Source: Cristatella mucedo
Taxonomy: Eukaryota; Bryozoa; Phylactolaemata; Cristatellidae
Direction: 5' to 3'
Length of the DNA stretch: 64,000 nucleotides
Assembly (NCBI GenBank): GCA_009760855.2
Contig: WPIO01000063.1
Coordinates: 413,001 to 477,000, forward strand
Below are positions 22,454 to 35,867 of this stretch, piece by piece. The translations under genes were made by a program, and so were the position numbers. How positions within the stretch are numbered: the first letter of the stretch is position 1; every line of letters begins with the position of its first letter. Below the pieces are notes generated by a model. It did not search any database, had not been told where the DNA came from, and was given only the letters and a program-made list of their open reading frames with translations.

Positions 22454-23005
22454 ATGAATTCTCTCACTGTCGCTGTTGTGGCTGTGCTGCTGTTCAATCT
22501 GGCCATGTCTGCGGTAAGTTCAATGCTAAACGCTTCGAATCGAATGTATTTCTTACGGCACGATGACTGGCTCTGATATACGTCAGTGTACAGGGAAACT
22601 TGCAAATAAAGGTTCCCCGTGCAAGGATTTGAAGCTATTAAATTTACTTGCTGCTGTGTATATTGAGCTTGGCACAATATATGGCCAAAGAATATCGACC
22701 AAAGGCTCTATTGCAGAGTGTTGAGGAAAATGCTGACTTGAGCCCTGAGCTGAAAGTTGAAATGGAAGACGCTTTCAGAGGCAAGTAGTGAGAGAGCAGG
22801 GCCAACTCAGCATGCTATAGCTGCGATGAGATTGACTGTTTAGCTCGGCTTAGGCGATTATAACTGTCTTGCGATTGCGACCTTTCAGAATACGACGAAG
22901 CAACGAGGGGATTTTTTAAAAAACATAGCAAAACTCGTATTCAAGGGAGCTAAATATGCTCTGAAGTACGGTCCACAAGTTGTCGAAGCTATCGTCGGGA
23001 AATAA
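22454..23005 (+). pseudogene. Secreted cationic peptide precursor, copy 2, frameshifted
   Basis: Exons corresponding to copy 1 lie at 22454-22513, 22717-22780 and from 22889. The signal peptide and acidic propeptide are unchanged. In the last exon the T/A run after GGGGA is one base longer than in copies 1 and 3 (six T and six A at 22912-22923, against five T, C, five A). This shifts the frame after the third or fourth mature residue and stops at 22951-22953. The original stop would be 23003-23005, and AATAAA is at 23081-23086. Because the change lies in a homopolymer it may be a sequencing error; otherwise this copy is dead. Confidence 0.7.
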
Positions 23006-24005
23006 ACGGCTGCGATGAAAAGCGATATCGCCTCGGAGAAATGTTACTGCATGGCTTCGCGTCAATGCAACGCGTAACAAAATAAACGCTATTCAAAAAC
23101 ATTATCAACCTTGCTTACAATGTTTACCATGCGGAGACAGTGCGACAACAGAATTCTAGCCTTTATGAAGTAAGCAGCTAATCTACTTTCCTTGTGCAAT
23201 TATTTTGTATGGTGTCAAAATATTATTCTACGGGAGTTTCATTTCTAATCAGATATTTGGAGCGATTACATTTTCTACGAATACCAAATACTTGAGGAGC
23301 CACACAAAGTCTTTTCTAAGTCGGTGATAGTCGATGACTCATTTCAAGACTCATTTCGAAAGAATTTCTTTGAGTTTAAGTGGCTCCATTCTACTGAAGC
23401 TCCTTAGTGCGAGCAACGGCATGCGGATATGAAACGAGTCTAGTAGCATTCCTACCTGGATATGCAGCATCTACCAGTGCTGGTGTACAATAAGGAATAC
23501 AATATCAACTAATTCCGCCTCTCCTTTTCTCTCAGCTCCTTCATGCGTGTCATTTCGAACGTGCTCGTATAATACATTTGCAAGGCTAAATAAACAACCG
23601 TGCCCTGAATATTATCCTAATGGCGTTTGGCTTTTGAAGCCGTTGTTGCTCTCGACAAAAAGTAACTACGTGAAGTGTGTTATTTCTTGGAAACATCATC
23701 CCTGTAAACGGTTCTTGTCTCTCAACTCACAACAAATTATTTCTTGCATGTTGAGAATTCGACAACCTCTGTTCAAATGTCCGATGACTATGCTTAGTCG
23801 GCGCAAGCTACGAGCCCAGATGAAATCTGCTTTCGTGCTTAGTATGCCCAGTCAAAAGTCGCAGACCTCGGATATGCGAAAGTGCGAAATTTTCATTTAG
23901 CTTGAAGGGGTTCATTGTAATTTGGCGACACCTCTCAGCCAGGCTGGAATTTGAAAAGCAAAAAATACTCTCAATTCATTAAAATAACTACAGCAAATTT
24001 AAATT

Positions 24006-24985
24006 CATTTATACATCATCCTAAGAGACCCGAATCTCCATTCGGGCGCTTCAAATATCCCACAAGGCTAGAGCCAATCGTCCATCCCATACCTTCACCT
24101 TAAAAGTAGGAATGACTGATAAGTTTATAGAGGATCCACATAGAACGCGATATCTATCTAGGCAATTTACAGCATCAATTGCTATAACAATACATTTGTA
24201 TAACATCCTCAGAGAACTGAATTTTCTTCTAGGCACTTTGAAGACGCTGCGTGAAAAACGCTCGCAAATGTATGGTGGTAACGCTACCAAATGAACGGTG
24301 GTAACATCCGCAAGCAGCAGGCATAGTGGAACCAGGTACACGCACAGGTCGAATAACAAACACCCACCAAATGCTGTAACAAAAGGGTATATTTTAAGCT
24401 TCTTTTGAAATGTCGTCATATCAGAGGACGCTGTGACGTGTGCGTCGGTAGTGAATTTCAAGCTTTGGCAGATAGGAACTAAAGGCACGGTGTCTAACGG
24501 TTTTAAGGTACGTACGAGGTATGGCTAAACGATTCGATTCAGAACGTCGCATTGCACGATTCATCGCCTGGCGGGGGAGTAGTTCTGATATATAGGCCGG
24601 AGCCAGAGAATGAAGAGACCTAACAGTAGGTCACGGAACCTTGAAGTCGATGCGCTGCTTGATTGGGAGCAAGTGCAGGTCGGCGAAAAGTGGTGTGATG
24701 TGGACACTGCGACGCTAACGACAGACATGCCTAGCAGCAGAGTTGTGCACTAACCGTAAGCTTCTGATTGCACAGGCTGATAGACCAGCAAGCAGTGAGT
24801 TACAAAAGTCGCGATGAGACGTCATAAATACACGGGCCAATGTAGATCCCGTATCATTGTCTAAACAAGCCCACATTTTAGCAAATTTATGCAGCTGAAA
24901 GTAGGCAGACGTGACTGTGAAGCTGACGCGGTCATGTATTGAAAAGTCACTTTGGAACAGGACACCTAGATTACGTGTCAATTAA
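24006..24985 (-). mobile_element. LINE (family B) 3' part, unit 2 copy
   Basis: Equivalent of 11411-12390, almost identical. The C-terminal frame here is longer (24488-24051) because of a two-base difference near 24440. Confidence 0.8.
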
Positions 24986-25185
24986 ATGGGATATATACTG
25001 GAGGAGCCGATGTTGGGCGTCGGGCTTTGCCATTTCTAAATAACACTTGGTTTGCCATTAACTAGTATGTTGTTTTTATCGTCGTTCAAATTAAGAAACT
25101 TTGCTGCCATCCATGTGCCGACGTCATCAATACTTAGCGCTAGGGTACATACAGAATTCGACGTGCACGGCGACTGAAAAGGAAA

Positions 25186-28100
25186 AACCCCACGGATCTG
25201 TCAAATGCTGTAAAAGGTAGGTGCGTGTTGGATTTTCTTTTAAATATCACCAAGACTAGAATGTCGTGACTTCAGTCGGAAATGATTTCCAGGCTTTGGA
25301 AGGATACGAAGTAAAGTCGCGGTCTCCGAAGGATTTAAGATTCGTTAGAAGTATACCTCAACGGTTTATTTCAGAAAAGCTGGTAGCAAGATACCTAGCC
25401 TGCAGGGAGAGTAGTTTTAGTAGGTAGACCGGATCCAGAGAACGAAGAGACCTAACAGTAATGTCACGAAAACTTGAAGTCGACATGCTGATGACCGCGA
25501 GACAGTCCAGGTAAGCTAGAAGTGGCCTGATCTTAAGCAATGTTGCCTAGTTGAAACTAGGGAAACTTTACTGTGGAGCTGCTGTGGTTGTTTAGCTGAA
25601 GGTCACTTTGAAACAATCACCACAGAACCTCAGATTTCGTGCAGATGCAACAGGAGATATGCTGGAAGAGCAGATTTGAGCTTTGAATTATCCAATTTCC
25701 GTCTCACACTTGATTCGTCCATTCCTAGGAAGGTAGTATCATCGTTATTTAATTGGGGAAGGTAGTTTTATCGTTATTAATTGGTGAAAGTTTGCTGCCG
25801 TCCACGGGCAGATGTCGATTACATGCAGGAAGGTTGTTGAGAGAGACTGTCGTGCCTCAGGGATGGGAGATATCGAAGCGAACGTACAACTGAGTTTGAC
25901 CTGCATTGAACTGAAGGCCCCGATTGTGTTTGGCGATTACCTTGGCGAGAGGGAGAGTGTAAACTGTCAAGAAAAGCAGATCAAGCGCAGAAAGGAATGT
26001 ACGCATTACTGTAGTGGTTCCTCAAATAATCATTTTCAGTTCCCATCAATACTTAGGAGTTTCCATTTGACTGCAGTGCAGTCGTACCCAGGGCGAGATA
26101 GAAGGCGCTCGAGAAGGTCCTAATGATCAGTTGCATCAAACGCGCCCGAAAGATGGAGCAACACGAGAAGATAGACTGTACCTAAGTCTGCTTTTCTGAG
26201 AAGATCGTTACACACCCTAAGTAATGGTGACTTTGTTGAGTGATTAGCTCAGACCCCCGAAAACAACGTGCTTGCTAGGTCTTTTTTCAACACAAAGAGT
26301 TAGGCCGGTCTGTCTTAGCTCTTTCCAGTATCTTTGATGGAAACGCTTGAAGAGAGACGGGCGGAAGGTGCTTAGGTGTAATAGGTCTAGTATTGCTTTC
26401 TTGGTTAGTGGCCTAACCACAGATTTTTGAAAGAAGCAGGGACGTTATTCAGGTCAATGACATAGTTCTTATGTTCGTTAATCATTTCAGCAGTAGAACA
26501 ATTCATCGGGCAGCAGGTGCAATCGGGGCAGGGTCAAAAGACCTAGTAGTCTTCTTTGATTGGAAGATGAATTTCAGGATGAATTCACTCGTGTCCTAAT
26601 AGAACGTACTCATTGACGAGCTGCTCAGAATTGATGAACAGGAGTTTTGTGGGGTTGTTAGTGAGGGACAGGAGTCCGGAGGGAATGCTGCTACCTTAGG
26701 GATTGACTCTCGGATATCGTTTATTTTGTTAAGAAAACGAAGTAGAGAACCGACAAGCTAAGATCGCTCGGCCAGAAGCTAACCTTAAAGGGGCGGTTTA
26801 TCGTAAACATAATCAGTTTTGGTGGCGAAATCAGCGATTCAACGTTTATTTATAGCAGCTGGAATGAGCTTACTTATGATTAATTGATACGATCTAAAGT
26901 AGTCTTCGAATGCATGTCAACGGACAAGTAGTCCAGATGTTTTTTATGCTTTATTGTGCTTATTCTTTGTAGCCCTAGCTATTTTAACGTCGGTGGTAAA
27001 CTACAAACCTTCTGGGAGAGGGCACACAGTGCGCTTAGTAGTACGTGCAAACTCGTCGATCGCGTCAACTAGTGTGGCGTTGTACCATTCTACCAACGAG
27101 GTCCATTCGGAAGGGAGATGGCGCAGTGAAGGCGAAGACTGTATTCTCGTCGGGACAGCTTCGATGTGAAGAGTCTTCAGGTATTAGCGAACAGTACGTG
27201 ACTTCACATGCAGAGGAAGGCACACTGTAGACTGGCGGAGATCTGCATGTAATAAGATGAGCAGAATTTAGGAAAAGTACGCGACTTCAGGGTACAGTTA
27301 TAAATAACAAGTGGTCGAGTGTGTGACCTTGGATTTGAGTCAGGTCTCGAACACGAGCCTCAAGAGAAGGCGAAGCAGACAGTGCACAAAATTAGGCGTT
27401 TAAGCCAACAGATACGTCATCAAAATGAATTTTAAAATCAACTATGACGGGGAAAGATCGAGCACAGAATCGAAATGAAATGGGAGAATTGTGATATCAA
27501 GAAGTTTGCGATATCTGGGCGCCATAGATCAGTGCCACTGTTGACAGCTTGTTCTCGGATGAATGCCAAACAAGAGATTCGAAAGACTGCTTTGCAGTGA
27601 CTTTAAATGGCTTAAGCTTGAGGGGTGAACATGCAACAACGGCAACTCCGCTGTAAGGCTTGATTGATCGAGAAGTGAGACAGAAGAAAATCCCTGCATT
27701 TGTTTTGTCAGATATATTTGGGCTGTTAGTCGATTTCAGCCAGGTCTCGGTTAAGGCGAACACATGTAGGCCGTCAGTAGTTGTCATGTATTATTTGGGA
27801 TTTATTTCGCACTGAGGGAGAATTTCAGAGAAAAGCATTACGCTGGGCCTACGCGATCGTAGCAGGTCTGTGGACAACTAAATTAGAGTGATTAGCCGCC
27901 GCAGTTTCGCGAGATCTCGTAGGGCGGCTCGAACCGATGCTGTTCATAGCAAACATGTGCGGTTTCCAGCGAAGCCTGATTCGGACGCCAATGTGGATCA
28001 AGGGCGGCCGCCTTTTGTTAATCATCAATTCATGGACTCTAGCGCCAGCGATTGCATCTGGGAATGCATTTGAACTGCCATAGCTCAACAGTAATATGCA

Positions 28101-28660
28101 GGCTCGATAATAACCAACAGGCTGATTACAAATTGTCGGCGAAAATAATGCCGCAGGCAGAGTGACTGGGTAGGTCGGGCCGCTTCGAGACTAGGCCCTA
28201 AGCAGTAAGCCGCTGGATAGCCATAGGCATGCAGTTTCCCTTTCGTTACGGTAAAACTGCGGTCGAATATTTTCTAAACTGGTTGCAGATGTATCTGTTG
28301 TTTTAAGTGCTTTTTGCAAGAACTTGGATTCATGGAAGATGTTTCGAAACGGACAAGAAACTCTACTTGCTTCAGTTGTCGGGCGATGAGAATACCCTGA
28401 CCTTGGTCGGGGTAAACATTTTATCCCCTGAGCAGAACTACTGCGGCAATCGATCTCTCTAAAAAAAAATTCAGTCTGCCTTTTGAGCTATCCGTTCCTC
28501 GGAAACACTGCTGCTTAGGCTCTACACTGGTCTCTACAAACGTGATGATTAGGTGAGAGCTTATCAGCTGATACTCGAAGATCAATTAGCAACACTTGAT
28601 GGCCTTGATTACCATAACCTTAGACAACTCCATCCATACCTCTAGTTATTACTATTGCAG
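25186..28660 (-). mobile_element. LINE (family B) long decayed copy, unit 2
   Basis: Equivalent of 12590-16060. The endonuclease remnant is the clearest in the window: an open minus-strand frame at 27787-27497 with 'LHVFALTETWLK', 'SGVAVVACSPLKLKPFKV' and 'SFESLVWHSSENKLSTVALIYGAQ'. The downstream palm is degraded. Confidence 0.8.
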
Positions 28661-28778
28661 TTCTGAGGTGAGAGCCGTAAAGGCTCTTCTGTCGCTATAC
28701 AAAAGAGGCTGTCCAATCAGCAAGTATTTCTCAAGGTAAAAAGGATGCTACGTTCACCAGAGATGTAGTGTAATAACA

Positions 28779-29428
28779 ATAATAATAATGCATTTGATAT
28801 AGCGCCCGCAAAGAACTCAATCTCTTTCTAGACACTTTACATTTGCTGCTGACGAAGCACGAACGAGTGTTTACTTGTAGCAAGTTTAATAAGCAAGAGG
28901 AGGAACATGGTTACTGGTGATGTGCACAGGGTCAGCATGCAAGTTTGGTTAGCGATAGCATGCACAGCATCAGCTCACACAAGCTGACCATGAACGAATC
29001 ACAGAGACCCACTAAATACTGGGATAAATAGATGCGTTTTTAGCTAAATGAGCTACATTTAAATGAGGACGTCAGCAGATTTCCGACAAAAGTCGGGAGT
29101 GAGTTCCTGGCAGTGGAAGCAATCAAACTAAAGGCACGGTCTCCAAAGGATTTGAGATTTGTACGAGGTGTGGGTAAACAGTTAGATTCCAAAAATGGCT
29201 GTTACGATGCTTAGGCTACTGGGGGGGGGGGGAGGGGAGCAAATCAGAAAGATAGGCTGGAGCCAAAGAATGAACTGGGCCTTAAAGTGAGTGACAAAAG
29301 CTTAAAGTTGATGGGTTGCTAGACTGGGAGCCAGTGCAGGTCGGTGAGAGGCGGTGTGACGTGACAATTGGGATGCTCACGACAGACAAGCCTAGACGCA
29401 GAGTTTTGCACCAGCTGTAAGCGCCTGA
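28779..29428 (-). mobile_element. LINE 3' fragment, unit 2 copy
   Basis: Equivalent of 16180-16830; the G run near 29221 is longer here (about twelve G). Confidence 0.7.
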
Positions 29429-31154
29429 GTAACAGGTCGGTAAAGAGGAAATTCAGGAGGGGTGGGGAGTTATGCTCCCACCCCTATAGGAGTTATGGCC
29501 GTCAAAGCACATTTATAGATATCTCTCGAATACTAATTGATAGACCGGCATGCAAATTTGCACAAACAAAAAGGGCAACATGATCTTTTGATGCGACCAC
29601 AGTGCTACTTCAGACAACCTGTAAAAGTCGAGGAAAAACTTTCGGTTCGGTATATCCCTTTGATATAACCTAAACAATTCACCCCTATGTATTATAGGAA
29701 TATGGCAAACCTCTAAAAAGATGCAGAACACTTTTGTCTACCCTCGGATAAATTTAAAACGTAAATTAAACATTTTGTGACGTTTACAATAAAGAACATT
29801 AATCAGGAAAGAGTCGATCTCGTGACATGAAAGGACAGCAGCACTACATGCACTTGACATACAACCAAATTTTCGAAATAGAGGGGATGAAAAAGTCAAC
29901 CAGAGCATATATTCTGAATTTCAAGTCGATGTGGCCATACATGACCAAGCTGTAGCATCTCAAAGGTGCAAAGCTTAAACGTTCACGAAGAACAGTCAAA
30001 GTTGCCAGCTTATAGTTCAACCAGCTGGCAGCACATAATTTAATGCCAAAAACCGCACAACCATCATAAATTGTTGCCAATACTGTCAACATATCTTTCT
30101 GGAAAATAATACATTTTACACAATCGCACAAGCACACATTTCAAGTTGATCGGATCACTACTATCGGCGATATGACATACGCATGGCAGCGAAGGTAGGC
30201 ACGATAGCTCTCATACTGCCAGCAGTCAAACCACGCCGGTAGTCAAACCACCCGGGCGTCCGACCCGCGTTCGCAAATACAAATCTCAAGCTATAGACGG
30301 CATTGATGAAAACTCAAAATCTCCTCAATTTCCCTTAAACAGAATTGAATTAACATTTGAAGACTGATTCCAAGTGAACGACTGGCTAGCTCCATCAAAG
30401 TCATCATGCAGACCGGCCGCCGGACAGCGTTGCCTCGTGGATTATGGTTGCAAGAAGAACCGGATCAACAGTCCCATTATTCAGTAGGCCCAGTGGTGGA
30501 CTAGTTAGGGCAACCCTGGCAGCAGTAAATTCTTAATACATTATCCCTAATGACTGTCTACTAGCCGAACAGTGATCACTTCCGGTTTCTAAGCCGATAA
30601 AAACATATCAATGTACATACGTTTATGCCAAGTAAATCAGGACTGGGCCTTGAAATGACTTGTACAGCCGGTTTCTATGGGCTAGACGGGAAGCAGTGGA
30701 GGGACTAAGCCCCGGCCGATAGGGTTTAAGCTTTGATGGTCTTTTTTTTTTTACCTCGTTCGGTTGGCACAGCAGAGAGCCAGCCGAGAAACAACACCAA
30801 AAGTTCATCATGCGACGCACGGAGCCGATGGAAGCACAGCTCCGTGCGTCCCACAGCTCAGCTTCCCTCTCGACTTTCCTTGATGCGAGGCTGTCTTTCC
30901 TGTCCCTGGGTTGACCCCGATGATTCATCTAACAGGAACATAACTGAGAGCCAGCCGACCCTGATGGTGAATCCACCATCTGTTCATCAGAGGGTTACCG
31001 GCCTGTATCCATGCAACATCACAGGCATACCACAGCTGTGCACCAGCCCCTCTCAGCGATGCTCCTAACTGCTGTTCCCCAGAGGCTTATCAGGGGAGCC
31101 TGCACACAATCGAACTGTAACCGCCTAGAAGTTCGTCCCCCGGCTCCCTACCAG

Positions 31155-31782
31155 TGGGCGGTGTAGTGCAGCTCTGCAGGACGGTTAAAACACAAGCGGC
31201 CACAACTGGGTGCCAAAAGCAACAGTTTATTGTGGGCCTGTTAGTAGTGGTTACACGCCGGCACAAGTCCTTTACGCGGCATGCACCGTACCGACGGAGT
31301 TAACTGAGTGAGAACTCCCAAAGCCAGACTACAATAAGCCACCACACTCCTGCGTCGCTAGTAGTGGTCCCGACCCCGAAGGCGGACTGCTACAGCACCT
31401 CAAGATATGAGCAGCTAACTGAGTAGCCGACAAAACACAATCGCCCAGTCGACGTGGCACTTAGCTGTTCGTCGCCGTAGGTTCGACTCTCGTGCTCTCG
31501 AGGCGTAGTCTCGGATCGACTACTGAACCTTCATCCCTGATCTCTGCCAGTCTTCTCGTTTATACTCTCTCTCTCTCTCTGTCTCTGTCTCTGTCTCTCT
31601 GTCTCTCTCTCTCTCTCTCTCTGCCCTCTTAACCTTGAGCGTAGCTGCTATTTTTGTCGGACCCTAGCTATCCGTGTCCGTCTTCGGCCTATTCGCTTCT
31701 GCCTGTAATTTATTAGATGGCTCCTCCGCCAGCTTGCCTTCCTTTCGCTCTTTGTCTAACGGAGTACAGTCGTCGGTCTACA
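31155..31782 (-). mobile_element. Gypsy LTR, near complete
   Basis: On the minus strand the element runs from TGTAGACCGACG at 31782 to ACCGCCCA at 31155, about 628 bases with TG and CA ends. It contains a TATAAA (minus strand, near 31560) beside a CT/GA microsatellite, and an AATAAA further downstream. Immediately 3' is TGGTAGGGAGCCGG, a primer-binding-like site. The boundaries are inferred from these signals, not from a second LTR. Confidence 0.55.
31566..31623. repeat. CT microsatellite inside LTR
   Basis: A run of CT with interspersed GTCT units, present only in unit 2 because the corresponding LTR part is missing from unit 1 and unit 3. Confidence 0.9.
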
Positions 31783-31784
31783 AC

Positions 31785-32221
31785 AAATATTAAAACGCTC
31801 AACCAGATCGTCTGTTTGAGGATGATACGGGGGATGTATGGAGCCGTTCAACAGAGAGAAGGCGGCACACGAGTTCCATCATTCGAGAAAGGAAATTAGC
31901 ACTGCCATCTGAGAGGATTTGCTCGGGTGCGCCATGCCAGCATACAATATCCTCAACGAACACGTGTGCACACGTGGAGGCCGTTTGGTCGGGAATAGCG
32001 GGAGCCTCTGGCCACTTGGTGAAACTGTCGCTCATCACTAACAGATAGCGGCCCCCTTCGCTAGAGACAGGCATCTGCATGATGTCCATGGCGACTCTCT
32101 GCCACGGTCGTTCTACGGGGATGCTTTGGAGGGGCACCCGAGCCCTCTCCTTTGGAGGCTTTCTAGTGTGGCATCCCCCGTTTTTTCTGACACTCATCGT
32201 TGCTGTAAAGTAGTAGTACAA
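31785..32221 (-). pseudogene. Ty3/gypsy integrase fragment, unit 2 copy
   Basis: Same as 18923-19358, with the same frameshift between 'HTSPV' and the catalytic-Glu segment. It abuts the LTR start at 31782 with no purine tract between them. Confidence 0.85.
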
Positions 32222-32602
32222 CTATCAATGTCGCACATGAACCTCAACGTAAACCAGGAGACAGTGACTGCGACGAACTTGAAGATAAGCCTACAGTAGG
32301 CGTGCATCATTGTAATACTTTCCTCATATCATGATTTTTTACTTAATTATGATGAAACTATGAGATTTCCCGGTACTACGGCAGGTGCCCTACCTGGGTC
32401 AGAGGGCACCCAGTGCCCTTGTTCAAAGCAAATTACTTCCGCGATTTGTTACTGGTATATGCTAGACCTCAATGTATGTGGATGCAATATGTTGATATTA
32501 CAATCTTGAACCATAAATGCCATTGAATGATCTGCGAATTTATTTTTCACGGCAATGTTTAATCTTTTTATAACCCCGATATCCTACTTGGACGATTGAG
32601 AA

Positions 32603-33588
32603 CAAGGATCGTTCTAGCAGTCGAGATATGGAAGGGTGCTAGGCAGGGTTCACATCTTACTTGTCCGATCATCTCAATCCTTTTCTTGCGGGGTAAGGTC
32701 TCATCCACCAGACCTGTCACCTGTGAAGTACCACAAGGGTCTCTCTTTAGTCCTTTGCAATTCTACGTTTATACTCAACCACTGCAGAAAGGGATTCATG
32801 ATTATGCTGTGCATACTCAGTTGTATATGTCATAATAACCATCGGAATCTGCGACGGCGACTGATAAGCTGAATGCTTGCCTTGCAGACATTCAATCCTG
32901 AAAGTCGGTAATGTTCCTTAAACTACACAAGGATGAAAAAGAAACTGCTACTCACATAAAACCCCAACTGCCTGGCTAGATTAGAAGGCTTTGCGATTTT
33001 AATGGGGGGTGCTGTTGAGGCGCCGTCGCCGTTGGCTCGAAATTTAGGCGTCGTCTTCGAGCTAGCCACTCCTCACATCCCTATTTAAGATTAGGAACAG
33101 TCTTTCACGGTGGCTTGCAAAAAATTTAACTAGCTCATTCGACCGTGCTTATTTTGCAGCAAATGTAAAATACTTAGGAAGAGGTTTAGTTCTCTGAGGG
33201 CGCTATATAACATGTGTTGTTATTATTATTGTTTCCGTCCCGGCTAGATTATTGAAATTCTCTTTTGGCTGGGCTACCGAAAAAATCCACTATGCCATTG
33301 CAGCTGGTGATGAACATGGATGCATGGTTAGTTTAAAAATCAAGAGATTTGACCATGTGTCTCTATTGCTGAAAGAGAGCTTGATTGGTTGCTGGCTTAC
33401 GAACGGATGCAGTGCAAAGTTCTATCCGCTGACCCCGATGGCTCGGCTCGTCCTGGCTCCATCATACCTAGCTGAACTGAAGCAACAGCTTCAGGCTCCT
33501 TCCGCCCATGCACTCAGATCCTGTACGGACAATGAATTAGCTGTTCCATTCCTCCTACTAAATTCCTTTGGCGACTGAAGCCTTTAGT
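32603..33588 (+). mobile_element. LINE (family A) decayed copy, unit 2
   Basis: Equivalent of 19740-20725, including the nested tail (33159-33235) and the abrupt end at the unit junction. Confidence 0.8.
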
Positions 33589-34431
33589 TTGACTCGGTAG
33601 CCTGCGAGCATTGGGCGGAGGCCCTACGAGGCCTCAAACTGCCTACGAAACCGCAGGCTCTCGAGTAGTGGAGGAGCGGACAGTGACTCTCGGACGGCAA
33701 CTCGGCAGCCCGGCAAAAATCCATGCATTGGCGATCTCTGCGGGGACATCCGTCTCATGCGAGCTACCGCCAGCGGATGGGTGGATTTTGGAACGAAAAA
33801 TGACTCGACAGTGCACACAAATGCATGCATAGGATATAAGGACTGCCGAAGGAGTACAGAGGAGGGAGATGGCTAGATTTATCGCCGAAGGCAGCCTTCT
33901 AGTGTGCATAGACCGGACTCGGTTGGCAAGGGTTTCTGAATATAGCGCCCGGTGCTGGAGCCAGGAGACTAGTTGCTCGGTCAATCTACCCAGCCCAACG
34001 ACAGGTCGTTCTGAGGGCTCTAACGATACCTTATAGAAAATTGCAATATCTTGCGATAGTCAAATGCTAGAAGCATGTAGAACAAGAGTAACTAATCGTG
34101 CCTCTCGTAATTACTTTAATCACTCTAGCTTACTTCAACTGCTACCGTTTTATACTTTTCCCATACATACAAATAACCCTCTAGGCTTTCAACGAACTTG
34201 GAAATGCATTGGCACGTTTAATAAATAACACCGTACAGTTACCTCTATCAGATGAAATCAAAAAGAGATCATGAATCAGATAGATAGAAACCTGTAGTGG
34301 TATAGACCTTGCCATCATCACCAGTCCTAAACTATGCAGTAAACGTCAGAAAACGAGCATTCCTAGAATGTGGCTAACCATCATGCTAGTGTGGCGGCCG
34401 TTCATAGCTAATGCCAGCATTTTCGAAGCTA

Positions 34432-34496
34432 TATAAACTACAACGGACTAGTTTCCTTTCACCAGCTAAACTGTTACGTCGTCACAAGCGGTGAGT
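34432..34496 (+). promoter_or_regulatory. TATA box and 5'UTR exon of peptide gene copy 3
   Basis: TATAAA at 34432-34437, inferred start near 34460, exon end 34490, donor GTGAGT. Identical to copies 1 and 2. Confidence 0.5.
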
Positions 34497-35315
34497 AGTG
34501 ACAATCGGCAAGGTTTTTCAAGCTGCCGAGTCGAGAATCCTTGTTGTGAACGTGAAGCCGTTCTGTGGGGTCACACTAGAGTCCAGCTTTTGCTACTGGG
34601 TTACAACTTCCAGATAGTAAGCGAGTGGGTTACTTAGATGGATTTTATAATCCTGACCGACCAAGCTGCCTTCTCGTTACAGGTTGCTAGTGCTTTCAGT
34701 TGCCTGTTACTTGTGTGTAGCTTATGTGAAGCTTCTTCTTCTGATCGCTGCACGCATGTTGGTTGTGTTGACGGTGTAAGAAAACAAAATCTCTCATTTG
34801 ACATTAGGCTGATTCACCTGCCCGGCACTTATTTTAAAAACTTCAAAATATGCATAATACCTAAAAGAGATCCATTGAAAGTTCGCCCTCTCTTTTGATA
34901 GATCATTCTAATCGGTAGATTCGTGTGTACGTAGATTTTGGCAGTTCGTGCAATGCGAATGCACACTGAACGCTTACATACTTATCAGTACAGTTTAGTT
35001 TTCAAAGTGATATTCCAACACGTCACACTGGCGGCATAGCTTGCAAGTCTACGATTTTAACCGGGGAAATGTGCAATGCCAAAGAAATCTCCTCGTTGAG
35101 CAATTAAAACAGAAAGTAAAATAATCTATACATTAGGCAGGCAACATTCTAATTGAATCAATTTGCTTCTTTAGCTTTTGAAAAATGATCTTAACCTTCC
35201 CTTTACAGCAAATGTAAAGTGCGTAGAAGGAGATTGAGTTCTCCGAAGGCGCTTTATCGAGTGCATTATTACTATTATGATTATTAACAAGCCGTTTTCC
35301 TATAATTTCAGAAAT

Positions 35316-35867
35316 ATGAATTCTCTCACTGTCGCTGTTGTGGCTGTGCTGCTGTTCAATCTGGCCATGTCTGCGGTAAGTTCAATGCTAAACGCTTCGA
35401 ATCGAATGTATTTCTTACGGCACGATGACTGGCTCTGATATACGTCAGTGTACAGGGAAACTTGCAAATAAAGGTTCCCCGTGCAAGGATTTGAAGCTAT
35501 TAAATTTACTTGCTGCTGTGTATATTGAGCTTGGCACAATATATGGCCAAAGAATATCGACCAAAGGCTCTATTGCAGAGTGTTGAGGAAAATGCTGACT
35601 TGAGCCCTGAGCTGAAAGTTGAAATGGAAGACGCTTTCAGAGGCAAGTAGTGTGAGAGAGCAGGCCAACTCAGCATGCTATAGCTGCGATGAGATTGACT
35701 GTTTAGCTCGGCTTAGGCGATTATAACTGTCTTGCGATTGCGACCTTTCAGAATACGACGAAGCAACGAGGGGATTTTTCAAAAACATAGCAAAACTCGT
35801 ATTCAAGGGAGCTAAATATGCTCTGAAGTACGGTCCACAAGTTGTCGAAGCTATCGTCGGGAAATAA
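35316..35867 (+). CDS. Secreted cationic amphipathic peptide precursor, copy 3
   Basis: Coding exons are 35316-35375, 35579-35642 and 35752-35867 (stop TAA 35865-35867). The acceptor before the first coding exon is TTTCAG at 35306-35311. The protein is identical to copy 1: 20-residue signal, 28-residue acidic propeptide ending EATR, 31-residue lysine-rich helical peptide starting GFFK and ending in Gly-Lys. Intron lengths are 203 and 109 bases, and the second of these uses a GC donor. The 3' untranslated region keeps the 50 bases missing from copy 1, with AATAAA at 35943-35948. Nothing interrupts the gene, so this is the best candidate for a working copy. The unit downstream of it is deleted, but the gene itself is not affected. 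Confidence 0.78.

Larger units (their letters stand above)
20728..33588 (+). repeat. Tandem unit 2 (about 12.9 kb)
   Basis: This is the middle unit, with the same order as unit 1. It is longer mainly because it keeps about 270 bases of LTR (31515-31790) and about 50 bases after the peptide stop codon. Its first bases (CCTGCGAGCATTGG) match unit 3 better than unit 1. Confidence 0.95.
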
